Assembly (NCBI GenBank): GCA_016342355.1
Contig: JAEINP010000042.1
Coordinates: forward strand, 1-44,944
Length of the DNA stretch: 44,944 nucleotides
From: Desulfatibacillum sp.
GTDB lineage: Bacteria > Desulfobacterota > Desulfobacteria > Desulfobacterales > Desulfatibacillaceae
Reading direction: 5' to 3'
Each line of letters begins with the position of its first letter. Positions within the stretch are counted from its first letter, which is position 1. This document shows, piece after piece, positions 1-6,990 of the stretch. The position numbers and the translations under genes are program-made. The notes beneath the pieces were generated by a model. It did not search any database, had not been told where the DNA came from, and was given only the letters and a program-made list of their open reading frames with translations.

Positions 1-77
1 GATGAACCATAACCATCGCCAAAAGAAGGACGTGCGGACCACTAAACAATTTTACAGAAAGAATCTTGCTCTATCGT

Positions 78-896
78 CTAAAACCTGGAAACCATGGTGA
101 TGGCGTTTTGTGGACACACCACAGCACACAGGCCGCAACCATAACACAATGCTTTATTCACGTGCAATTTTCCAACGCCATTCTCCGGAACAAAACTCCG
201 TGCTCCAAAATGGCAAACCTTGGCGCAATATCCGGTTCCATCACACTGTTTTGAATCAGTGGACGCCAGATATTGCCCCCTTTTGATGACACTGCTTTTT
301 CCCTTGATGGCTCTGTTGGCGATAAAGGGCACACATGTGGCCGAAGAGCAATGGCATATGCCTGCATCTCCTCCAAACATCATGTATACATTGGGTACCA
401 GCCCCATGTTATGACATTCCTTCTCCAGGCGGAGAAGTTCATCCTTGGTGATATACTCGTAAGTATCTAACGATCCGAATTTTTCCGCACAAGTCGCTAT
501 TTGAATATCTACGTTTAAAGGAGATTGCTGACAAAAATCCAGTTCGCCGGCCTCAATATCTATGGCGTCAGGTCCCAAGTCCTCAGCAGTATGGAGCCGA
601 CATGCGCAGGGACCCTTGGCTATCTTAAAATCATCGGGAATCCCTTTGACAAAATCCACAACCTCCTCATAGGTCATCACTGTGGTATTGATGGTCATGC
701 TGGCGAAACGGTCCATAATTTTATGAATGGTCTTGAGGGGATACTTTTTTTCACTATCCAAAAAAGAGAATATTCCATCCATGACCGCAGGCTCACAGGG
801 GGCATATGCTCCAATCATCATTTTTCTGACTGGATTGACCTGCAACTCTTTCCTTTGCGCAGTGTTTAAACGGGCAAGTTCCCAGAGGCTACGCAT
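78..896 (-). CDS. 4Fe-4S ferredoxin-domain protein with Cys-rich N-terminal domain
   Basis: A 272-residue cytoplasmic iron-sulfur protein with no signal peptide or membrane segment. The C-terminal part (about 210-272) is a ferredoxin domain: the second motif (C251-xx-C254-xx-C257-xxx-C261-P) is canonical, while the first reads C218-xx-T221-xx-C224-xxx-C228, so one expected ligand is Thr. The upstream part carries further cysteines in a CxCR motif (97-99), single Cys at 122, 136 and 161, and a CHCSSATC motif (181-188). This arrangement recurs in uncharacterised Fe-S proteins of anaerobes. The start is supported by an AAGGA ribosome site about 7 nt upstream on the minus strand. The 283 bp upstream (897-1179) contain no gene and presumably hold its promoter, which I could not pick out. 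An electron-transfer or Fe-S sensor role is inference; the partner is unknown. Confidence 0.85.
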   Translation of the reverse strand: MRSLWELARLNTAQRKELQVNPVRKMMIGAYAPCEPAVMDGIFSFLDSEKKYPLKTIHKIMDRFASMTINTTVMTYEEVVDFVKGIPDDFKIAKGPCACRLHTAEDLGPDAIDIEAGELDFCQQSPLNVDIQIATCAEKFGSLDTYEYITKDELLRLEKECHNMGLVPNVYMMFGGDAGICHCSSATCVPFIANRAIKGKSSVIKRGQYLASTDSKQCDGTGYCAKVCHFGARSFVPENGVGKLHVNKALCYGCGLCAVVCPQNAITMVSRF

Positions 897-1179
897 AATG
901 AGATCCTTTGTCGCATAGGCAAGTTAGCGTTATCTAAAAGATTACTCTTTAATGGGTAATGATAAAAACCAGACTAATTCATCGATTGGTTAATAACATC
1001 CACACTGAATGAAAACAAGAGAAGATGACGCAACATGTCATAAACGCTGCATGCACCGTTGAAGCGACTGGAATTTGAAAAGAAAGGAACAATGCTTAAG
1101 AATGAATTGCGACAAAGCGGTTTGATTGGCAAACGGATTTAAGGAAACGATTGAAATTTGAAATCCAAGGAAAAGCGCC

Positions 1180-2133
1180 TTAGTTCAGAATATACCTTTG
1201 GGGATTCATGGGTACGCCGTTCAAGTGCACCTCATAGTGGAGATGGGGTCCGGTGCTGCGGCCGGTGTTGCCCACTTCGCCCACTTTTTCACCTCGTTTG
1301 ACCATATCGCCCTTTTTGACTTGGAAAGCGTTAAGATGGGCATACCGGGTAACGATTCCGTGGCCGTGGTCAATCACAATCACCTTGCCAAAGCCGCTCT
1401 TTTTTCCGGCGAAGGAAACCCTGCCATTGGCTGTGGACATAATGGGAGTGCCGAGAGAAGCGCAAAGGTCAAGGCCTTTATGAAATTCCTTAAGCCCGGT
1501 GAACGGGGATGTGCGGTATCCGAATCGGGATGAAAAATACCAATGTTGGTCCTTTTTGACCTTCAGGGGCATAATAGACGGTGTACAGGCCAACACGTCC
1601 TTTTTGTCTTCCAGATAGCCCACCAGGGTGTCCAGGCTGCGTTCGGTGGCCACGGATATGGATTCCAGTTCCTTAACCTGAGTATTCATCTCCCGGACTA
1701 TGTTGGTGGGTTCTGCCTCCGTTAACATTGATGGGTCCAACTCGTCGGGAAAGGATCCGCCAATGGCCAGAAAGGAAGTCGAGTCCTCCGCATCTTCCAG
1801 ATTAGCCAAAAGGCGTATCTTTTTTTCAAATTCATGGAGGCTGGCCAGAGTGTCGTTGAACTTGTTGATGCGTTCGGCGGATTGGGCGAACTGATTCCTC
1901 AGCCGATCAATTTCTTTTTCCTGCATGCTGATAGTGGTTTGGAGACCCGCGGAATCTCCTTTGGAAAGCCTGAGTCTGTGGTTATCCATCCCCAGGTAAA
2001 TTCCGCTTCCGACATTGGCGGTCATTAAGAAAACCACAACCCACAGCATCCATTTGGAAAGGGTGAATTGCTTGGGAGCCGATCCATCCTGCGGAAGTAG
2101 GCATACAGTGTATTTACTTGATTTTGCTGCCAT
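1180..2133 (-). CDS. membrane-anchored LytM/M23 family peptidase
   Basis: A 317-residue protein with a short cytoplasmic N-terminus, one membrane segment (about 27-47), a helical, likely coiled-coil stretch (55-115) and a C-terminal M23 (LytM) domain (about 195-317). Zinc ligands of the family are present: H218 and D222 in HKGLD, and H299 in GPHLHYE; H266 (YAHL) and H297 fit the other catalytic histidines, so the domain looks active. The arrangement (anchor, coiled coil, LytM in the periplasm) resembles septal or cell-shape murein endopeptidases and their regulators. It would cleave peptide cross-links of murein. It is transcribed alone from a well-formed promoter at 2184-2213. Confidence 0.92.
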   Translation of the reverse strand: MAAKSSKYTVCLLPQDGSAPKQFTLSKWMLWVVVFLMTANVGSGIYLGMDNHRLRLSKGDSAGLQTTISMQEKEIDRLRNQFAQSAERINKFNDTLASLHEFEKKIRLLANLEDAEDSTSFLAIGGSFPDELDPSMLTEAEPTNIVREMNTQVKELESISVATERSLDTLVGYLEDKKDVLACTPSIMPLKVKKDQHWYFSSRFGYRTSPFTGLKEFHKGLDLCASLGTPIMSTANGRVSFAGKKSGFGKVIVIDHGHGIVTRYAHLNAFQVKKGDMVKRGEKVGEVGNTGRSTGPHLHYEVHLNGVPMNPQRYILN

Positions 2134-2183
2134 TAATTATTTTCCCGATTGAGCATTTTCGGAATTTTTCAAGGCCTGTTGAC

Positions 2184-2213
2184 ATGATATGCACCAACTT
2201 CAACTTTTGTCAA
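2184..2213 (-). promoter_or_regulatory. sigma-70-type promoter of the LytM gene
   Basis: On the minus strand TTGACA (2208-2213) is followed after 18 bp by TATCAT (2184-2189). The -35 matches consensus at 6 of 6 and the -10 at 5 of 6. The predicted start lies about 45 nt upstream of the LytM ATG. Confidence 0.65.
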
Positions 2214-2340
2214 GGCTTTGGTAAATGTTTCAGGTCCTTATAAGCCAAACTCTCTAAAAAACATTGATGAAACACGAGGGTCAACAGGCATTGGACAGTT
2301 CTGGAAGGATCATCCCCCTTGGTCCGTCTTTTTAAACCCT

Positions 2341-2369
2341 TTGAGTTTTGTTTGTCAAATTGATATATT
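2341..2369 (+). promoter_or_regulatory. putative thiE promoter giving a near-leaderless mRNA
   Basis: TTGAGT (2341-2346), 17 bp, TATATT (2364-2369). Transcription would begin about 2376, at or next to the thiE ATG (2377). No Shine-Dalgarno sequence is visible before that ATG, and I see no TPP-riboswitch consensus upstream. Confidence 0.45.
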
Positions 2370-2376
2370 GCCTTCC

Positions 2377-3018
2377 ATGAAAATGACTATCGATTACAGC
2401 CTTTATTTGGTGACGGACCGCCCCCTATCCCTGGGTAGGGATCTATTGGAAATTATACAAAAAGCCATTGATGGCGGCGTTACCATTGTCCAGCTTCGGG
2501 AAAAAAACTGCGCCACCCGGGAATTTGTGGAGCTTGCCAGAGCCGCCAAAGCAGTCCTGGATCCCAAGAAAATCCCCCTTATTATAAACGACCGCGCTGA
2601 TGTGGCCCTGGCTGCAGGCGCTGCCGGTCTCCACATCGGCCAGACCGACATGGCATACAAAGACGCCAGGAAAATAATGGGGCCGGACGCCATTGTGGGT
2701 CTTTCTGTTGAAAATATTCAACAGGTTGAAGATGCAGGGGCCATTGATCCCGATTATCTGGGAGTGGGTCCGATTTTCGCAACCCAAACCAAACCGGACG
2801 CCGCTCCTCCTATTGGCCTGGACGGCCTGACCAGAATCCGCAAAATTACCAACCGTCCATTGGTAGCCATTGGGGCCATCCATGCGGGAAATGCCCGGGA
2901 TGTCATCCTCGCGGGAGCAGATGGAGTGGCCGTGGTCTCAGCCATATGCTCCCTGCAAGATCCGGCTAAGGCCGCCAAAAATCTTGCACGGGCTATTCGC
3001 CTGGCTCAACAGGGTTAA
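2377..3018 (+). CDS. thiE: thiamine-phosphate synthase
   Basis: A 213-residue TIM-barrel enzyme that joins HMP pyrophosphate and the thiazole phosphate to form thiamine monophosphate in the cytoplasm. Family motifs are present in order: LYLVTDR near the N-terminus, LREKN, LIINDRADVA, GLHIGQTD, VGLSVEN, YLGVGPIFATQTK and the phosphate-binding VAIGAIHAGN near the end. The reading frame is open to 2218, but the extra N-terminal sequence is unlike ThiE, and the family's usual length (about 210) fits ATG 2377 or ATG 2383. No other thiamine genes lie nearby. The signal peptidase gene follows after 55 bp on the same strand and may be cotranscribed. Confidence 0.95.
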   Translation: MKMTIDYSLYLVTDRPLSLGRDLLEIIQKAIDGGVTIVQLREKNCATREFVELARAAKAVLDPKKIPLIINDRADVALAAGAAGLHIGQTDMAYKDARKIMGPDAIVGLSVENIQQVEDAGAIDPDYLGVGPIFATQTKPDAAPPIGLDGLTRIRKITNRPLVAIGAIHAGNARDVILAGADGVAVVSAICSLQDPAKAAKNLARAIRLAQQG

Positions 3019-3073
3019 TCAGGCCCCGGCCTCATTAACCCCAATTCCCACCTTTCAATACAGGAACAGACCC

Positions 3074-3907
3074 ATGCGAGAATTAAAACCCCGCCGTCCT
3101 CTTGTTGCCATTCTTCTTGCCGCCCATATTCCGGGTCTGGGCCAGATGTACAACGGGGAATTACTCATGGGGGCGCTTTTAGTCATTGGCGCTTCCGCTG
3201 GCCTTGCCGGGTTGTTCCAGCTTGGCATCCTTCAAGGAATCAAAGGCCTTGTTTGGGGATCTCTCCTGCTCACTGTTTTTTACGCATATCAGATTGTGGA
3301 TGCGGGCATTGGAGCGTCCAGACGATTTGACTTCATCCTCAAACAGTACAACCACTGGCATTACTATGCCGCTTATACCTTATGTTTTTTACTATGCAGC
3401 GTGTTTGTGTACCCTCCCCTTGCAATACAAAATAATCCGATACAAGTATTTAAAATCCAATCCCAATCCATGGCTCCTGTCCTGTTGAAAGGCGATCACA
3501 TCCTTGCCGATACCCATGCCTTTAGAAAAAATGATCCGAAACGGTGGGATGTCATCCTTTTCGCTGATCCCAAAAAGCCGGACCGGACGTTGCTGAAGCG
3601 GGTAGTTGGTCTGCCCGGTGAAACCCTGGAAATCAGGTTACGGAACCTGATCATCAATGGAAAACCGGTGGCGGACGCACACGCCCAGTATCGGGCGCCT
3701 CTGCCTTCCAACCGGAATGAATTAAAAACGGAGTCCTTTGGGCCGGTTATCATTCCTGATGGAAAGTTTTTTGTCATGGGAGACAATCGGGATAGCAGCA
3801 AGGACAGCCGCCATTTTGGAATGGTTGAAGGGAATGCGATTTCCGCCAGGGCTTGGTTGGTTCTTTTTTCGTGGGATACCAGCCGGGTGGGGATTCCGAT
3901 CCAATAG
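3074..3907 (+). CDS. lepB: signal peptidase I with extra N-terminal membrane domain
   Basis: A 277-residue inner-membrane serine protease that removes Sec and Tat signal peptides on the periplasmic side. Catalytic Ser132 lies in the QSMAP motif and the general-base Lys175 in TLLKRVVGLPGE; the MGDNRDSSKDSR box spans about 235-246. Before the catalytic domain there are about 115 residues with three or four hydrophobic segments, beginning with an IPGLGQMYNGE motif that resembles small TM2-type membrane domains rather than the usual one or two LepB anchors. The frame is open upstream to 2870 through the end of thiE, but the sensible start is ATG 3074, preceded by AGGAACAG. Confidence 0.93.
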   Translation: MRELKPRRPLVAILLAAHIPGLGQMYNGELLMGALLVIGASAGLAGLFQLGILQGIKGLVWGSLLLTVFYAYQIVDAGIGASRRFDFILKQYNHWHYYAAYTLCFLLCSVFVYPPLAIQNNPIQVFKIQSQSMAPVLLKGDHILADTHAFRKNDPKRWDVILFADPKKPDRTLLKRVVGLPGETLEIRLRNLIINGKPVADAHAQYRAPLPSNRNELKTESFGPVIIPDGKFFVMGDNRDSSKDSRHFGMVEGNAISARAWLVLFSWDTSRVGIPIQ

Positions 3908-4037
3908 CGCCCATGGGGCAAAAAGTTAAACAATCACATGAACTATTGCATAATTCATCAATAAAACAAAAGCATTATATAATAATGCCAAGCTCATTCC
4001 GCCCCCCCCTGGTTATCCTCTGGTGCAACCCACATAG

Positions 4038-4071
4038 AAACGGGCTTCCTTATTACAAAGGAAACCCGTTT
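4038..4071. terminator. bidirectional rho-independent terminator
   Basis: An inverted repeat of 14 bp with one mismatch (arms 4038-4051 and 4058-4071, 6-nt loop), with a short T-run on the plus side (TTTT at 4069-4072). It sits between the convergent lepB and GspE/PilB-type genes and can serve both. Confidence 0.7.
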
Positions 4072-4097
4072 TACAATGCCTTGATGGGATAGAGCGC

Positions 4098-6419
4098 TTA
4101 CTTGATGCACACCTTGCGAACCTGCATGAGGTCCAGGCTGCCGCCCAGGATCTTCATGATGCCGTCCTGTTTCAGGGTGGTCATGCCGTCCACGATGGCC
4201 TGGCCGCGCAAGTCCTCCATTTTCGCCTGCATCTGGATGAGCTTTTTCATCTCGTCCGTGCCCAACAACAATTCATGGAGACCCATACGTCCCCGGTAGC
4301 CTGTATTATGGCACCGGTCGCAGCCCTTGGGTTTGCTAATTTTTATGTCTTCTCCATATTTCAGGTCCGGGTATTTGGTGGAAAAATAGTCCATTTTTCC
4401 GTCCCCAAATTCCCGGACAAATTCGTTCCATTCGTCCTCGGAGGGGGTGACTTCCTCTTTGCAGTCCTTGCACAAGGTCCTGGCAAGGCGCTGGGCCAGA
4501 ATGCATAGAATGGCGTCTGCAAAATTGAAGGGGTCCATACCCATGTCCAGAAGACGCGTAATACTTTCAGGGGCCGAGTTGGTATGGAGGGTGGAGAACA
4601 CCAAGTGGCCTGTGAGGGAGGCTTCAATGCCGATACTAGTGGTTTCCTTGTCACGCATTTCACCGACCATAATGACGTCCGGGTCGGCACGAAGAAAGGC
4701 GCGCATGGCCGCGGCAAAGTCAAAGCCAATTTTAGATTGAACCTGAACTTGCCGGAGTCCGGCCTGGGTGATTTCAACAGGATCCTCGGCGGTCCAGATT
4801 TTTGTTTCGGTTTTGTTGATATAACCTAATGCCGAGTGCAGGGTGGTTGTTTTACCCGAACCGGTAGGACCGCAAACAAAGATGATGCCGTAGGGCTGGA
4901 TAATGCAATTCACGAAGTTGGTGAAGTTCCACTCCAAAAGGCCCAGCTTGGCAAGGGGGATGGGCTCTCCGGCAGCCAGGATACGCATGACAACGTCTTC
5001 CATGCCGCCCTGGGTGGGGATGGTGGCCACACGAAGTTCGATGTCCTTGCCGCCGTATTTTTTGAATTTGATCTTGCCGTCCTGGGGTTTGCGCCGTTCT
5101 GCAATGTCCAGGTCCGACATGATCTTGATACGGGAGACCACCGCGTTTCTATACTGGTACGGGATGGTCTGGTACACCGCGCACGCGCCGTCCACGCGAA
5201 TCCGAACCTTGGTGTTTTGCTTGCCAGGATAAGGTTCTATATGAATATCCGAAGCGTTACGGGCATAGGAATCCAGGATGATTTTGTTCACGAGCTGGAC
5301 AACCGCGCTGTCCTCCTCGCCCACACCATGGATTTCATCATCTATCTCCTCTTCTTCAGCCTGGAGTTGCTCCAGGATGGAGTCGATGGAGCCCAGTTCC
5401 TTTTCTTCCGTGGTGAACAGCTTGATGTACAACAGGATGTCTTCCCGGGACGCCACATGGAAAACCAGATCCCGCCCCGGGAACAGGCCCTTTACAATGT
5501 CGATGCGTTGGATATCTGTGGGATTGTCGATGGCGATGATTATCTGGCCGTCTTCCTCCCGCAAAGGCACCCACACATTGTTTTTCATAAAAGGGACTTT
5601 CAGGCCCCTGAGAAGATCGCCGGGAATGGGCACCGTATCGTTGAATTCCTCGTAGGGAACTTTGTAAAACTTGCCCAGAGAGACGCCCACATCCTTTTTG
5701 GGAACCTTGTACTCCCGGATGAGCAGGGTTTCCACAGGCTCCTTGTTGGACCGCGCCTGTGCGATGGCCTTCTCCAGTTCCTTGGAGGTAATGATGCTGT
5801 TGTTGAGCAAAAAATCAAACTTGGTGGGCCGGGCCTTAACCATGCGCCGCTGGTTGTATAGGGCGATACCCAGTGTCTTGGCCAGGGAGGCCGCATCTTG
5901 TTCGTCGTGGGGGGTGAACGGATTGCCGTCCTTGCAATTGATGAGTTGCAACGCTCCCAGCAAAAAGGATTTGAAGGTGATGGGTACGGCCAGGACCTGC
6001 TTTGTCACGAACTTGGCTTTCTTGTCCCACCGGGAGTCAAAACGCAAAGCCGGATCAATAGCTTTCAGCTCGGCTTCGTCATAGACATCCTTAACATTGA
6101 TCACCTTTTGTTTGCTGGCCGCATATCCGGCAATACTCATGTTGGCGATGGGCACACGGATTTCACCGATATCTGCTCCGGATTTGTACCTGGACACCAG
6201 TTCCCGGCGGACTCCGTCCACCACGTAAATGGTGACCCTATCCACATCAAAGATAGTGGTGATGTCGGTTTTGAGATCAATGAGAATTTCATCCAGGTTC
6301 TTGGCCGAATGGATCCTGTTCGTCACTTCCTGGAGCTTGCCGCCTATCTGGGGAGCTGCCTTGAGCGCCGTGACTTCTGATCCGTTGGTAGGCTTCTTGG
6401 TGATTTCTACGACAGCCAT
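4098..6419 (-). CDS. GAF-domain GspE/PilB-type secretion ATPase
   Basis: A 773-residue cytoplasmic hexameric ATPase of the type II secretion/type IV pilus assembly family. Domains in order: GAF (about 25-190), an N-terminal GspE/MshEN-like domain (about 205-350), an acidic linker (350-370) and the ATPase core. Visible motifs are Walker A GPTGSGKTT (about 517-525), Asp-box WTAEDPVE, Walker B VIMVGEMRDKET, His-box TGHLVFSTLHTN, and the zinc-binding pair CKDCKEE / CDRCHNTGYRG typical of PilB/GspE. The N-terminal GAF domain is an unusual addition and suggests control by a small ligand or redox state. Start ATG 6419 is preceded by GGAAGAG; the frame extends nine codons further without a better site. 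No pilin, PilC or PilD gene lies in the window. A small membrane-protein gene is just upstream. Confidence 0.92.
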   Translation of the reverse strand: MAVVEITKKPTNGSEVTALKAAPQIGGKLQEVTNRIHSAKNLDEILIDLKTDITTIFDVDRVTIYVVDGVRRELVSRYKSGADIGEIRVPIANMSIAGYAASKQKVINVKDVYDEAELKAIDPALRFDSRWDKKAKFVTKQVLAVPITFKSFLLGALQLINCKDGNPFTPHDEQDAASLAKTLGIALYNQRRMVKARPTKFDFLLNNSIITSKELEKAIAQARSNKEPVETLLIREYKVPKKDVGVSLGKFYKVPYEEFNDTVPIPGDLLRGLKVPFMKNNVWVPLREEDGQIIIAIDNPTDIQRIDIVKGLFPGRDLVFHVASREDILLYIKLFTTEEKELGSIDSILEQLQAEEEEIDDEIHGVGEEDSAVVQLVNKIILDSYARNASDIHIEPYPGKQNTKVRIRVDGACAVYQTIPYQYRNAVVSRIKIMSDLDIAERRKPQDGKIKFKKYGGKDIELRVATIPTQGGMEDVVMRILAAGEPIPLAKLGLLEWNFTNFVNCIIQPYGIIFVCGPTGSGKTTTLHSALGYINKTETKIWTAEDPVEITQAGLRQVQVQSKIGFDFAAAMRAFLRADPDVIMVGEMRDKETTSIGIEASLTGHLVFSTLHTNSAPESITRLLDMGMDPFNFADAILCILAQRLARTLCKDCKEEVTPSEDEWNEFVREFGDGKMDYFSTKYPDLKYGEDIKISKPKGCDRCHNTGYRGRMGLHELLLGTDEMKKLIQMQAKMEDLRGQAIVDGMTTLKQDGIMKILGGSLDLMQVRKVCIK

Positions 6420-6515
6420 AGCTCTTCCGGTAATCCGACCCTGCAATCAGGTCTATAAAGGGTGAGTATATTGATTTTGAAGTTTCTTCAAACGAACCAA
6501 CTATGTTTTTCAGGT

Positions 6516-6815
6516 TTAACCCTGATCCTTGTCCGAACTATCTTTGCGAGAACTAAAATGGGCAAAAAGTTTACGAATTCCTCCGCCCAAAAGGATAATC
6601 CCCACAAGATACATACAAAAACTGATGAAGGCTTCCCCGGAAGCCAAGTTAACCTTTTGCGCCAATTCGGGCACAATCTGGGGTACCCTGAAAAAAACCG
6701 CTATGCCCATTAGCGTTAGAGCCACACCCCAAACCAACTGGCCCGAGGAACCGGATGTGTTTGACAAATTCCCAATCTCCGCAAGATGTTGTGTTGTTCG
6801 ATTAGCCGATTTCAT
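6516..6815 (-). CDS. small two-helix membrane protein, function unknown
   Basis: 99 residues: a polar Ser/Thr/Asn-rich N-terminus (1-25), a hydrophobic segment (about 27-47), a short amphipathic loop with a VPELAQKV stretch, a second hydrophobic segment (about 62-82) and a basic tail. I do not recognise a family. The gene lies 96 bp upstream of the GAF-GspE ATPase gene on the same strand, so the two may form an operon and the product could be a membrane partner of the ATPase. No clear ribosome site precedes the ATG, which lowers confidence, but the hydrophobic pattern is that of a real protein. Confidence 0.6.
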   Translation of the reverse strand: MKSANRTTQHLAEIGNLSNTSGSSGQLVWGVALTLMGIAVFFRVPQIVPELAQKVNLASGEAFISFCMYLVGIILLGGGIRKLFAHFSSRKDSSDKDQG

Positions 6816-6990
6816 GCCCGGTAGCAGTCAATATCTTTGATTGTTTATCATTACATGAATTGAAAACCAGTGTCAATGTATTATGGTTTAATGGTACGCA
6901 ACATGAAAAAGGAGTTGCCTTGGGACCTTGGCTTTGCTACGTTCCCCCTTTCCTGAAAGAGACATTGTCTGCCCAGGCGGAGGTCATCAT

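Noticed and set aside
1092-1142. 16-codon frame on the plus strand with an AAGGA before its ATG, as a possible leader peptide
   Set aside because: Very short, no gene follows on that strand, and nothing supports conservation; probably chance.
2218-2376. N-terminal extension of thiE
   Set aside because: The added 53 residues are unlike ThiE, which begins at LYLVTDR, and the likely promoter lies within this stretch.
2134-2376. TPP riboswitch upstream of thiE
   Set aside because: The conserved CTGAGA and ACCTGATC elements are absent.
4836-5861. Long plus-strand open frame (341 codons) opposite the GspE/PilB-type gene
   Set aside because: Shadow of the ATPase gene on the other strand, whose motifs are unambiguous.
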